From NCBI RefSeq assembly GCF_019925205.1, contig NC_083568.1:18412393-18476392 (forward strand): a stretch of 64,000 bases of DNA. The letters run 5' to 3'. A program made the position numbers and the translations under genes. The notes under the pieces were generated by a model, which saw nothing but the letters and a program-made list of their open reading frames with translations, did not search any database and was not told where the DNA came from. This document shows, piece after piece, positions 38,421-51,248 of the stretch. Every line of letters begins with the position of its first letter. The first letter of the stretch is position 1. Source of the stretch: Metopolophium dirhodum. Its lineage: Eukaryota; Arthropoda; Insecta; Hemiptera; Aphididae.

Positions 38421-41400
38421 TCCTCCGCTCAAGATCGCGTCGAGAAAAATTGTGTATAATTACACCCATAATTTTATACGACGTTCTAAAATGGGTCAAG
38501 GTCAGCCGATTAATTTTTTTTTTCCTCTACGCGTCGTAAGTTTCTCGGTCGGTCCCCGAGGTGATTCCGTGTATAGGCTGCAAACTTATCGGACGTTTTT
38601 GCGGAACTGCGAAGACGGTGTAATAAGTTATGACGACCGCCACGCCGCCTCAGCCGTCACCGCTGTAACGCGCGTAAATTGCCCTCGGTTTGATACCGAA
38701 TATACAATAAAATTGTAACTTTTATTTTCATTACGGTATTATTACTGTTATTTTTTTTTCTCGAAAACTTTCGTTTCGTGCCATGATATATATTCTATAT
38801 AATATCGCGCTTCGAGACCACACTGTGAATATAAAATAATTTCAGATATTTCTTTCTCCAAAATTGTAATACAATACTCGATGGAAACGTCTGGACCATT
38901 TTATGATGGTTTTGAATTAAAAAGAAGTTCCGTCTCGGTCCGAACCGATTAATTATTTTTTTTTACTCATTTATAATATAATAATACGCTATATCCGTGA
39001 CACAAATGGTAAAAAACACTGCAAAACGACATGCTGCAATAATTATTCGATTTTATTAATTGATCGCGTCCCGGTTATAAATACGTGACAATTATTTATA
39101 AGAGTGTTATACTATATATTGTACGTTCATTAAGGGTTCCTTCTTTATTGTTGTACCATCACTTGTACAACAGCCATTTTCAGTTATTTCCCTTGTACTT
39201 GTGTCGTACAGTGGAATAATTAATAATCATATTTTTACGAATGTTGAATACAAACGTTAAAATTGGGGAAAATATATTCTCTTTGAATATAAAAATGACA
39301 ACACGACAATCGATGACGTATATGTGTACGCCTGTCGCCTAAACATGAGTTTTTCTCTTAACAAATATTACCCGAAATGACAAGATAATAATATGATGAA
39401 TCGACAATGACCGTGACGACCAAAATAAAATTTGTCTTTAAATAATTTATTGAGTATTTGTCGACTCATATATTAGTTATATAAATTGTGGGACTGTGGA
39501 ACTGCAAATACGTTCATCGAAATTTGAGTGGTTTGTTATTACTTTTTAGTAAGGTTGTGCATTTGTAGAAAATTGCATTATATTTAACTTACAGTAAATT
39601 TAAAAGTCATTTTTTCTTTTTATTACTTTTTAAATCAGCAAATTGAAAAATTTAACTGGAAGAGATTCTGACTTACCCTAGAGAGCCAATGGTTTACTTG
39701 TATTAAGACAATATAAAACAACAGAAGTGTACGAATTTGAATAGGTAATCCAATTTATTTTTAATTTTATATAATTATATTATATAGATACGGGTATATG
39801 AAATATGAATTATAGCAACTAACAATTATCAAATTTTCTAGTCTAACCCAAATTTGGTATTTTAAATATATTTTATGTGATGGGTGTACAACATATAATG
39901 TACTAAGTACTTACGTACTCTTCAATATTTTTTATACTCACACGGAAAAAAATTATTTGGTTGTAGTAAATGGTTGTACTATTTTAATTGACCGAATTCT
40001 ATATAAATGGTTACCTTTACTCAAGCGTTTATTTGATAATACCGAAAGTATTTATTTAGTCTAAACACTCTGAACTGTATGAAATTGCTACAATAAATTG
40101 TATATTTTATAACTACAGTTTATAGATAAATATTTGTTTTAACTATATTAATTGGTTCCGTAACTACTTTTGTTACGTGGTTGTAAATATGAATTTATTG
40201 TTCCATAATATGTTGATGTGCGAACGATGACCGGAGGTTGTATTTAGGTATACAAGATACCCATGTACCTACTTTTATTTTCACAATGTATAATATTATA
40301 TTATATATAAAAACACCACGTGCTATAACCGCAGAGAAAGGTCAAAAATATAATTAATTTAGGGGCAAGTAATTGGTCGGTATCGTAAAAACTGTTTTTC
40401 AAAAACCACTAAGAAAAAATATTCGATTTCATCGAAACAGCGAAAAATGTTACCAAAAAATTCTATATAATAAAGTTCTATATTTTCGTTTCGTGTGCGT
40501 GACGTGTCCTCTTGGGGCTGATGTCTTATAAAACGCGTATTGTTTTTTAATATATATTAGGTAGGTACCTACACAAAAAAAGAGTAGCTACAAAAGAACA
40601 GAAAAACCTTTCGTTTATACTTTATATATATATAGCCAGTGGGAAAAAATAATATCACCAAACTTTAAAAAAAACAAAACGTAATAATCGTATGGGGGTG
40701 AAAAAAATATCGTCACGCGCCTTTTGCGCAGTGCTGTTTTCAAACTGTCGTTATCGTATTATACATATGTATATACTCGCGACAGTTGTGCGGAATTACA
40801 CAGTTCGATACAGTTCCAATCGTCACGAATATAATATTATAATAATAATATAATATACGATAGCACTCGGACGTCGGGTGCGAGAGAGGACTAAAGGAGA
40901 GAGATAGAGAGAGTGAGCGAGAGATTGTGTCTGTGGTGGAATTTTCGAGGGGAAATTCGACGAGGGAAACGATGTTTTATATATTATTATTACATAAATC
41001 GAAAAAAAATTGCACCTAACAAGCGGTATATTACGGCGCATTCGTAGACGTATATGTAAATATAATATATATATATATATTAAATAACGATTTGCTTCGG
41101 ACAGCGTTTTCCCGTGCGAGGTATATATTTTATTTACTTTTTTATCGCCGTCCTCACTACTGCAGCGCGCACATGGAACTGAGCCAGACGCGAGCGCGTT
41201 TTGCGCGATTCAGGTGTGTTTTTTTGCGCTTACACATAATAACAACATAATACTATATATGTATACTGTAAACTTTTGAGTCTTATATTAAATTAAACTT
41301 CAGTCCACGATATTTGCGCAGGTATATAAGATAATATATGGTTATATGTATATACATAATATTATGTACGCTGTTCGGAAAGTACTGACCTAGTAACGTA

Positions 41401-42988
41401 TACGACGCACGGGATGTTCTGTTTTAAACTATGAACAAGTTCTAAACTATCAGTATAGAATAAGAGATAAGAGACGCGCGCAAGACTCCGATAAAATAAT
41501 ATCGTGAATCGTAATAATATTCCGAAGAGGTTTACCACCATAAATTATACATACACTTAATATAGTATATTAAATATACTTTACGAGAATAATACCATTG
41601 AGTACTCAATGATAATACGTAGAAATATTACGAACTCACAGCAGTAGGTATATGTATGTATTATAATATTACAAGTATTATAAAGAAATATATTATATTA
41701 TAATAGGTACGTATATAGTTCTGTAGGTATGCCATAATATAGTTTACACTTTACACTCTAATAAAGGTTCAAAGCCTTGGGAACAAATTAAATGTACAAT
41801 AATGATTTGAAAATTACCGTAGTTATCTACTAGTTAGATGTTTGTAAAAACTGTTTGAGTATCACTACTCAGTACTATACTGAATATAATACATCTATTT
41901 TATATTTGATGTGAATCCATTATTAAGGATTATTGTTAATGATCGAATTTTTATTTAAGTATACGAACATTTTCAAATTATCAATTTTCATTGACAATTT
42001 ACGATAAACATGCCCCCTTATTATTATCTTTTGTTTAAAAAAAGTTTGTATCACCATGATAGCTGTATACATACTATGTTATAGCCATTTATGGGACTGC
42101 AGTCAATGGTATTATTGAAAAATCTAAGCATTTGAAAATATGGTCTTTGAGTATATTTAAAATTTTCAAAAATCATAATTTTTAGATTAAACGCATTAGT
42201 TAAATAATAAAACGGAGGGGGTGAATATGCTCGGCGAATCGCCCTGCATGGCTGCATATTTATTAAAACGGCAACTCTACAGGCCGCACGTAAATCGGCG
42301 TTTAGTACGAGTAAATTATTATAATAAACACATCGAATGTGCACGAGATTTAATCGGTGGACGCCGACGTGTTTACCTATATACCTATAAGGTACCTATA
42401 TATTATTAAAATGATATCCGTCGTCGCCGTCCAAAAACCGTTTATGGAAGTCTGCACGCGAAGTGATCGTTTGGATCGCTCGTTTCAAAACAGTTGTAAT
42501 TATAATGATGTACGCCAATGTATATTGCTGTGTATAACCGCATTCGAAAAATAAATATATTAACGTCGCTTAACATTGACGAGCGGACAGCTCATTTTCT
42601 CGACGGTTGATAAATATATAGGTACACGATGATTGAGTCATTATCAAAGGGCATTTATTATATATATATTACCTATATACCACGCGGTCGTGGACGTCGC
42701 TTTCGCCACAGATAAAACGCTTAATTTTTTATTTAAAAATTTGAATGTACATACACGCCGCTGTTGGAGCCGTTTAATAGACTTCACGCGTATTCGTATA
42801 TTTTTATTCATCCCGATATCACACCCCTATCACCATTTTTTAGATGATATTTTTCCTCTTGTAGTTGGTATAATAGTATAATATATACCGGCAACACGTA
42901 TCTGTCACGCCACTATTATTGCTACTCTGGTATGGATTTAGTACTAAAACGATTTTGCTTCGATATGAAAATTTATTTTTAATTTCAG

Positions 42989-43120
42989 AGTACCTGGGTA
43001 CCTAACTTCAGTCTACGGGAAACGCGTCTGAATCGGGACTACGACGAGGGTTCGGTTTACGGCGGATCTCTGGAATATATAACCATGGTTGTCTTGCCGA
43101 CACGCGATGACTTTATATAA
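42989..43120 (+). other. Exon-like open frame after a strong acceptor
   Basis: A pyrimidine-rich TTTTTAATTTCAG ends at 42988. The next 43 codons are open, GC-rich and protein-like (contains NRDYDEGSVYGGSLEY) and end at TAA 43118-43120. The same frame continues after that stop for 24 more codons (about 43121-43195, acidic, DDGYTTYDMDT). No upstream exon or family was recognised. Possibilities are a terminal exon of an unknown + strand gene, a pseudogene with a nonsense mutation, or chance. Confidence 0.25.
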
Positions 43121-45586
43121 ATTGCGCACAGCAGCATTGAACCGCCGCGGCTGGAAGCCGATGACGGTTACACGACGTATGATATGGATACATAAATAGA
43201 TAACATCAAATGTTATTCTTATTACTATGATTAGTTATCACACTTTTTCTCCCGCGTTGGGTATCATAACCAAGCCGACATGATGGGATTTATTTCATAT
43301 ACGCATCAATCACTTAATATTAATATTATATTATATACAGGTATCTTATATTTTGTAAGCGTGAATATAGCTGCAGGTATGTCGTACATTCTATAATATT
43401 ATATACGTGTGTGTAGGCGGTACAAGCGGATTTAAAATAAAAAGTAGTGCCACACGTAAAACCTAAACAGTAAATCTATAACGTATACAAGTATACAACC
43501 CCTAACCCGCAACTGAAGTGTTTTATTTTTTTCCCTTCGAAAACTTTGGAAGACTATTATTATAATATAATGTACGCTCGCGCTGCAACAGTAGGTAATA
43601 ATCATACATATTTCTCTCGCTATTATTTATGATGGTAGAAAAAACTTTTAATTTTTAAATCGCCCTCTATACCCTCGATCTCGACCAGAAAACTTATTAA
43701 GCCGTTTTTATGACGCCGTAGCACGGCGTACCCGGTGCTGGTCATTGTTTTATATATATTTGATTGATATAATGGTATATCCAACGGACTGTACCATAAT
43801 ATACCCATGACACGTTGAAGTATAAAAATAAAATATTAATATTTTTATCGTTAAAAGCATACACACATAATATATTATATATTATACATGCGTACATAGC
43901 TGTGTAAAACTTTCAACAACGTGTTTTAAAAACATATACACGTTACAATAGTATATAATATTTACGTATACAAGCGCAGGCAGGGGTGTAAAAGTTTCAA
44001 CGTGTTTTAAAAATTATTATTATAATAATGCTGTTGGTCTTAGCCAGTACCGCGGATTGCTGACTTGATATTCAAGCAGTCTTGAATAATATAATGGATG
44101 TTCTTGTTAAACCTTAGTAGACACGGTGTCACCCCCACCCAATTTAATAGTAGTAAAAATAAATAAAATATTTAACACGTGAAATTTTGAGAGTGCTTTT
44201 TCATCTGACTAGTAGGTATGTAAATTGTAAAGTCACAGAAATCGCAGCGCTGCCAGTGATCTAAAGATAATATTTTGCCATTTTGGATATTGTTGTCGGT
44301 AAAAACTTGACGTTAAAAAAAAAATTGAAGCATATTGTTAGGTTTTAAACGAATACCCGCCGTCATACGTGTGCGGAAAAGCAATCACAAATTCACAAAC
44401 ACAATACACAGAATACAGAAAGCAGGAAACGTATAAGTACAATAGTCATAGTGATATCACAATAGGCGTGCGTACAGGTGCAGTATATGTTGCACGTTTG
44501 AAAGCCGTTGAGTGCAGTATCCATTTATTAAAGGGTCATGTGTGTACATTTTGCATACATAAATATTTTTTTGGCATGAAAGTGGATATTTTTTATCTGC
44601 AGCGATGGGGAAGGATTTAAAAAAAAACGCATTTATAAATAAATGAAACAATCAGCCTATAATATTATCATAATTATGTGCCAGATTTAATCTTATATTA
44701 CATCTTGTTTATAAAAATGAATGTTCCTTTGTTTATTCTCTATAGATTCAAAAACTTGTGGACGGTTTTCAATATAAGTTACGATTATAGACCCTTTAAT
44801 AGATTGCTTTAGAAGGTGTTTATAGCCTATTTTTTTTAACAAGGTATATGTTATTATAGGTTGGCTCGCACACGAATTTCATATTGGCTCACAAATATCG
44901 AATATGTATTTGTTTTTAAATAATATCATTGGTTACAGATTATAATATTACTATTAAAATAAATTAGGAGAAATATAAACATGTTTAGAAATATATTTAA
45001 AAAAAAAACAAATCTTAAAAACAAATTCTTATGAACATAATTGCAATGAATACTTTATGATTTATTTTTTATTCTGGACATATTTTTCATATGAAGACGT
45101 TAAGACGAATACCAATCTTAACGATATTGAATTTACATCAGGAGCTAAGCATTCGTTGAATCTATATCTCCAGTTTTTTGTGTTTAAATAAAAGATATCG
45201 ATATGTACAGAACTAAAAAGGGGAAAATCATAAAATTAATCATTGTAATTGAATTCGTATTATTTATTTTAATTATTGAATCGAAACGGAAAATGATAGA
45301 AAAATAGATTGCTGCTATCAGTATTAATTATATTAATTAATATATTTCTCAGTTTTTAAATAGTATTTATTTTATTTTTTCATAAAATAGTATATTGTTA
45401 CTTATAAAAGCATTGTTTTTAATCGATCAACTCATTATATTATTGTACCTGAAACTTAAGTCTGTGCTCGCCTATGTGCGTATAACTGCAGTACATGCGA
45501 TGTGTACTTATTATATAGGTATACCTCTTTATGGGGGTTAAAGCTCAAAATACAGAAATTAAAATAAATGCAAGATATAACCCGCG

Positions 45587-45592
45587 TTTATT
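45587..45592 (-). terminator. Polyadenylation signal for the SOD transcript
   Basis: TTTATT on the + strand is AATAAA on the minus strand, about 360 bp downstream of the SOD stop codon. It is the first plausible signal, so it probably closes the 3'UTR. Confidence 0.6.
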
Positions 45593-45954
45593 GATCTATT
45601 TAAACTGATATAAATAGTTATAAATTACAAATAAATAAATTATAATACTATATATGTAAAAAAGCGTATTGACCGTGAAACGTTTTGAAAAAAAGAGAAA
45701 ATAACAGACAGATTTATAGATAAATAGAGTGTGAGACAGATACAGAGACAGAGAATATAGAGAGCGAAGGAAGATAGCCGAGCGGGTGAAATGTTGCAAA
45801 GACATTAATATACAAAGAGACACCCATGTAAAAACAAATATCCCGATATCTATAATGCGTTCATATAACACACGGTGTATAAAATTAATAATAAATTAAG
45901 CGAGTAATAATAATAATAATATTAATAATTGCGCGAATATGTTGTGCAGTGTGC

Positions 45955-46209
45955 CTACAGTATTCCGATGACTCCGCACGCAACCCTGGAACCGGCGTGT
46001 CCGGTGGTCAGGCTGTCGGTGAACCCTCCACGGCCCATGTCGTCGGTGTCAGCGTGCACGACCACCGCGCGACCCAGGATGTTGTGGGCGCCGACCAGCG
46101 AGATGAGAGAGTCCGAGTAAGAGAACTGTGCCACACCCGTGTTGTCAGCTTGGATGTTGCCCAAGTCTCCGGCGTGTCTGGTCTCGTCGTTGGGTCCGCC
46201 GTGTTTGTT
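45955..46209 (-). CDS. Extracellular-type Cu/Zn superoxide dismutase, C-terminal exon
   Basis: The exon follows an acceptor (TTGTTTCGCAG, AG at 46211-46210) and codes 84 residues to TAG (45957-45955). It holds the second half of the SOD fold: KHGGP and RHAGDLGN with the zinc-binding His and Asp residues, ISLVGAHNILGRAVVVHADTDDMGRGG with a copper-binding His, and AGSRVACGVIGI with the active-site Arg and the disulfide Cys. The enzyme dismutates superoxide to peroxide and oxygen. The VVHADxDDxGRGG form resembles secreted rather than cytosolic SODs, so a signal peptide is expected in the missing 5' exons. Those exons, with the HGFHxH copper motif, were not found up to 64000 and are probably beyond the edge. 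The stop codon overlaps a possible splice donor. Confidence 0.93.
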   Translation of the reverse strand, partial: NKHGGPNDETRHAGDLGNIQADNTGVAQFSYSDSLISLVGAHNILGRAVVVHADTDDMGRGGFTDSLTTGHAGSRVACGVIGIL

Positions 46210-46756
46210 CTGCGAAACAACGATAAACAATTTTGTAATCGAACGTTGGTTTTAATATGATAATACGATTTTGAAACTATATAATTTCACACGAAGGGAT
46301 TGATGATTAAAAACTTTTAGATTTATACCTATTAACCTTTTGGATAAAAATGTATAATATTACTATATTTTACAATATATTATAATATAGCGTGAAATGC
46401 GCTAATAGATAATATATTAAAGTATATATTACCTACACCGAATTTCAAACAGATATGTCAATAAACATTCTATTTACTATGATTATCAAATACATGGAAT
46501 TGCTTAAATATTTCATATTTTCAGTACGCATATCTTTACTTGGTTTTACTTGAAAGCCACACGAAGTACCTATATTATATCCGTACTATATATTGTATTA
46601 TGTATTATGCGCGCACAGTATAGGATATTCTTAGCAAGACAAATCGTCAACGGACGTAGCTATGGTATTATTAAATACATGCTTTGACAGTGGGAATATA
46701 TTATTATAATCTACCTAAAGGATAGTAGGACGTTTACGTGTACATATGTGACACAC

Positions 46757-46760
<4 letters not shown>

Positions 46761-46828
<68 letters not shown>
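46761..46828. repeat. (CA)34 microsatellite
   Basis: Uninterrupted CA repeat of about 68 bp, the longest in the window. An open frame of poly-Thr-His across it is an artefact. Confidence 0.97.
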
Positions 46829-46829
<1 letters not shown>

Positions 46830-47052
46830 TTATACTATTATACATTGTAATAAATGATAAAAAAGTTTACGTTTTTCATTTGAGTTTTAAGACGTGTTAC
46901 AGACGAAAGATGGTTCGTTCAGCGTTATCGGGTTGCCTCTGGTAGTCTGGTGTATGTAATAAGTGTCAAACCTATGACCGCGGTTGTGTGTGGTGTGTCG
47001 TTTATATACATACATAATACATACAACAAATGTGACATGTATATAGCTATGA

Positions 47053-47053
<1 letters not shown>

Positions 47054-47084
<31 letters not shown>
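47054..47084. repeat. (TAA)n microsatellite
   Basis: About ten tandem units. Confidence 0.9.
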
Positions 47085-47085
<1 letters not shown>

Positions 47086-48574
47086 TTTCTATTATTGCAT
47101 ATGCGAGCTTGTAATCGAAATTACGTTTATTTGGGTTCTTTACATACATGTGTATTTATATTTTATAATATGACGCTCGAGCGAAGACGAATCGTTTCCA
47201 ATCTCACATCATCGCAAGTGACGGATATGCAGATATACATATATTAGTATATTACAATTACATATATGTATACGACCCGATGACGGCAGTAAAAAAAATC
47301 GTATTTTAACGATAGTATAATATATACGTATCACAAAATATATAAATTATATATGTATAGAATATTCATGATAATAGTATTGACATCGAAGCTCACGCGT
47401 GTGGCCGTCACGGTCGAGTGGTAAGAATGGAAGATGATCGTAACACAGATGAATGCATCACTGATGCAGATGGAAATTATATTTTTTTGGAGAAATAAAT
47501 CAAATCGAACGCGCACAAAACCCACATGAGTGATCATCAGTATTACGTCTATATACACGCATAATAAGGACACGCACGATAAAAAATATATACTCTTGTT
47601 TACGATTATTAGCTGGTATACTCAATAATACACATATACCTACGTATAATGTAAGTACAGCTAAATGTGCCAAAACGTCTGTGAACCCCCCTCCCCCCAC
47701 CTCCATTAAAAAAATAATTTATAACATACATGTATACTATTATATTAGATAGGTATGATAAACATAATATACAATAAAATAATTATAAAGATACGTATAT
47801 TTCTGCAAACGCCAAGTTAATTTGTATAAACACTATTCAGTTTCACATCAATTAATTATTTAATCAAAAAAACCGGATCATAATAAGTTTGATTATAGCA
47901 CATAATATTATACATTTAATATAATAATTAACTTTTTAATTGAAAGATGTAATAAGTACTTACAAATTATAGCAGTATAATGAAAACAATTAGTAATTAA
48001 ATACACTCGGGATAATTATAAAAGTTAAGACAATGCATAAGAAGATTCGTATGTTTTCGAACTGTTGGGCATAGCTTTATAGCATATACTCTATAGATTT
48101 AGATTTGATATAATATTTTAGTCAATAGTTATTGCGTGTAGCCTAGCATAATCTTCTCGATCGAAAACTCAGCGCTGTCCAATTCCAATCGTGAATAAAC
48201 TCAAAATTATTGATCAAAATGTGAATCGTGAGATAAATGGATAATCAATAATCAGATATTTGATGAATTACGAATGAGCAAAAATAAAAAAACCTGCGCA
48301 CCCACATACACAGACATGTTTTTGTAAATTTCGATCTCACTCACCACGAGTCATTAAAATCTAAAAACGTATAATGTTAATTGCTCGACGAGTCACATAA
48401 TAATAAACACAATATAATTTATATTTTATACCTATTATATTATATATCAATGTGCTACACTCCTACCAAGTGGTGCATTAAATGCAATTATACAAAATAT
48501 ATTGCAATGATTGGTTTTTTAAAACAATAATATAATATCCCTATACAATAGTACAATATACTGTATAGTATATA

Positions 48575-50237
48575 TGTTACAGTTAAAGTGTTGAATCAGT
48601 TAGTTTATGAAATAACTAGGTAATTTATAAAATAACTAAAGCTTGTAGGTAATGTATATAGTTTATACTTTAACTAGTTATTTTATGCATTCCCTGGCAT
48701 CACTTAGTTAATGTGTCAAATTGTAAATAACGCCACCCCGCGCAACACGAATCAGACGGCGCGTCAACTGTACCGCGCTATACCACTCCACACGCCGCGC
48801 GACGCGCAACGCGCCGTGTGATCCCACCTTTACATTTCAACAATTTAATATAACACATTAAATCAGATAAGATTATCGGTGACCGCAATGTACGTTTATC
48901 GTGTTATTATAAGATAATCGTTTATCGTGTTATTATAAGATTTTTGTTGTTGGTATTTGGTACATGTATTATACAGGTTTAAAGTTTAGTAATAGTTTTA
49001 CAGTCACACGTGTTCGCTGTTAGTTCGTTTGTCTCTACACTATTATTTTAAGTATTAACTATATTGTTCACAATGAATGAATTAGATTTAATGAAAGAAA
49101 AGTTTTATATTAGTGTTAAAAATCGTTTATTAAAACCAAATAGTGCAGTTTTAACAAAAGAAAAATATGCAAGTTTGATGATAGACGTGAGAAAAATGAA
49201 AATAAAAAAGGAATCTTCTCGTGACTATTGGTTAGAAAAACATTACGATATTGTAAAAATTATTTATTTATATTTTATAGGATGACGTTACTGACGTAGA
49301 TCGACCAACAGTTGGCACAGAAAAAGATATAGTTCATTTAAATATTGCTACGGTAGGTCAATATTATATTATAGCTATTATATAGCTAAATTAGCTTTAA
49401 TATTGTAATTACAAAAATAATTAAATGTTTTAAGGAGAGGAAAAAAGCTAAAGAAAATTTGGAAAAACAGGCAAAAAGAATGAAAGATTTATCAAATACT
49501 AAATTTGCGGTTGCTAATATTGGTTCTACAGTGCGTATCAAAATTCCCGATGTTGATAGAGGAAAGGGTGATCCTCGTTCAATTATTGCAGTTGTTTTAA
49601 AATTAACTGACGATGGGTTTTATCAACTGGGATGCAATGATGGTAAGAAAAATTTAAATAATACAAGTAATTTTTTATTTTTTATTTTAATTTTTTATTT
49701 ATTTGTTACCTACCTTAAACATTATATAATTACAGGAGTGTTAAAACAACTATACTCTCGATCCCAGTTCACAGTATGTTCAGAAAATTTGTTAGCTGTA
49801 GAAGCTGTTCCAAATGAAAGTATTACATTAAGATCTGCGGCAACTGCGCAGTCACTGGGAACTGGTCAGGGTTTTTTTAAATGCACTTGTACCAAAAAAT
49901 GTGACACAAAGCGATGTGTTTGTAGAAAAAAAGAGGTGTTGTGCAACTCTAAATGCCATAATAGCCTTACATGTACAAATAAATAAATAATATAACTATA
50001 ATTAATTCATAATTCAGTAAAATAAAATATTATAATATATATTTTAAATTTTAATGTATTTTATACTTTAACGGATATCAAACTGAAATTGTACAGAATA
50101 ACTAGATATTCTATGAAATAACTAGTTAAAGTACAATTTTCATGTATTATTTCATACTTTAACTAATATTCGTAGGTAATTCATGAACTACCTAGTTATT
50201 TCATAAAATAACGGAATTCAACACTTTAGCTGTAACA
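48575..50237 (+). mobile_element. Integrase-type (Ginger-like) DNA transposon, internally deleted
   Basis: A 1663-bp element flanked by a TATA tetranucleotide on both sides (48571-48574 and 50238-50241). Ends are inverted: TGTTACAGTTAAAGTGTTGAA at the left and the inverse of TGTTACAGCTAAAGTGTTGAA at the right. Pairing continues through TTTATGAAATAACTAGGTA. The subterminal 150 bp on each side carry several copies of an (A)TAACTAG / CTTTAACTAGTTATTT motif. A GC-rich block with inverted CACACG/CGTGTG sits at 48730-48825. It carries a KRBA2-like gene lacking its integrase core. A 4-bp target and TGT...ACA ends fit Ginger-type elements; that assignment is inference. Confidence 0.85.
49073..49986 (+). 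pseudogene. KRBA2-like transposon gene with integrase core deleted
   Basis: The ATG at 49073 opens about 59 codons with the N-terminal helix region and DYWLEKHYDIV, which in relatives precedes the integrase domain. The sequence then passes a 28-nt GTAAAA...TATAG segment, too short for an intron, into DDVTDVDRPTVG (49281-49352). Exons 49435-49642 and 49736-49986 follow, with GT-AG borders and matching phases. The end carries a chromatin-like VRIKIPDVDRG...GDPRSI segment and a cysteine-rich tail (CTCTKKCDTKRCVCRKK, then CNSKCHNSLTC). The DDE integrase expected between the first two parts is missing, so the copy is probably unable to move by itself. The intron 49643-49735 is 93 nt and open in frame. 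Confidence 0.72.
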
Positions 50238-51184
50238 TATACATTATACTATACACTATTCCGGCGTGATCGAATCGGATCGTATAGATAACAATACCTA
50301 TGAACGTCGGGTAAACAAATACGCATGTCGTGTTATTATAATTCAATAAAGGACGCACGGAATTCGACGGTGGTTACGATATAATATGCTCGTAGTGCAT
50401 TTATGTTTAATAATAATAATAATAATATATAATACACATAGAGACAGAGTTTCCCGGCGCGCCGCCCAGAGACGACTTTAACGACCATGTCCTTATGTGG
50501 CGACCTCACAACGTCAAATTAGCTCCTGTAAATTAACTAAATGAAAAAAATCAATAAACCAAAGACGGCGGGCAACTGTAACAATGGACCGCTGCAGCCG
50601 CCGCCACCCCGTCGCACGTCGTCGTACACAAAACATCAGGTACCTAATACGTTATATACGTTGTAAGTGTATATAATGCGTATAGCGGCGTTATCGTATT
50701 GTTAACGTAACGCGCGTTTCAAATAACAAAAAACGCCAAGAAGGAAAACTGTTTAATAATTTAACGTGTACATGCTCCGGCCCTACCGGGTGTGTGTACG
50801 AGTCGAAGGTAAACCGTTTTTATTCTTTTCGAAAATTGCAGCGACCGCCGGAGCACGTCTTTTCCTCGGCGCGTTTGAAATGTTCGTCGGCGACGACGGC
50901 GTTCACCGCCGCCGTGATATGAGAGACGATAAGAACGATAAGCTCCGGATATTTTGAAACGCCCGAATACCAAAAAATATATTATAATGTTCAACATAAT
51001 ATTATTATAATACGCATCTCGAGAGTTTTCGTCAAACGAACCACCTTGTATAATATATAATATTATGCTGTGTGTGTTATTACAAGACGATAAATAATTC
51101 GAAATAAAAAAGATGGGACGGGGGTACATAAAAACGAAATGACAACAATAGCGACTCATCCTATAATCTACCGCAATAAACAAC

Positions 51185-51248
51185 ATGGTATTAAGTGGTC
51201 TGCTTGTATGTACAACAACGATCTGTGCCGCGGTGTTAAACCTTAAAG
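51185..51248 (+). other. Possible signal-peptide first exon
   Basis: ATG in context AACATGG opens 21 codons of hydrophobic, signal-like sequence (MVLSGLLVCTTTICAAVLNLK) ending at AAAG-GTAGGT, a good donor. No downstream exon was recognised, so this is only a candidate start of a secreted protein gene. Confidence 0.2.

Larger units (their letters stand above)
29972..45586. other. Large non-coding stretch (possible SOD isoform intron or intergenic)
   Basis: No confirmed coding exon. It contains (CA)n and (AAT)n microsatellites around 31.1-31.35 kb, G-runs at about 32157 and 33497, diverged repeats at 37.8-38.7 kb, a purine-rich patch at about 40880-40930, and one exon-like frame at 42989. GC-richer CpG patches (34.8-35.5, 36.0-36.5, 37.7-38.7 kb) alternate with AT-rich DNA and may be regulatory, but no site can be named. 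Confidence 0.5.
46210..48570. other. SOD intron or upstream non-coding DNA
   Basis: Non-coding with a long (CA)n at 46761-46828 and a (TAA)n run at 47054-47084. Frames within are low-complexity or overlap without a recognisable product. Confidence 0.5.

Noticed and set aside
38452..38718. 88-codon + strand frame with an early GTAAGT donor
   Set aside because: Lies in or beside the diverged repeat array and shows no domain. The short MGQGQ start before the donor was too weak to list.
45929..46260. Three + or alternate-frame open frames overlapping the SOD exon
   Set aside because: They are shadows of the GC-rich SOD coding sequence on the minus strand and match no protein family.
46748..46945. 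Open frame of alternating Thr-His
   Set aside because: Translation of the (CA)34 microsatellite.
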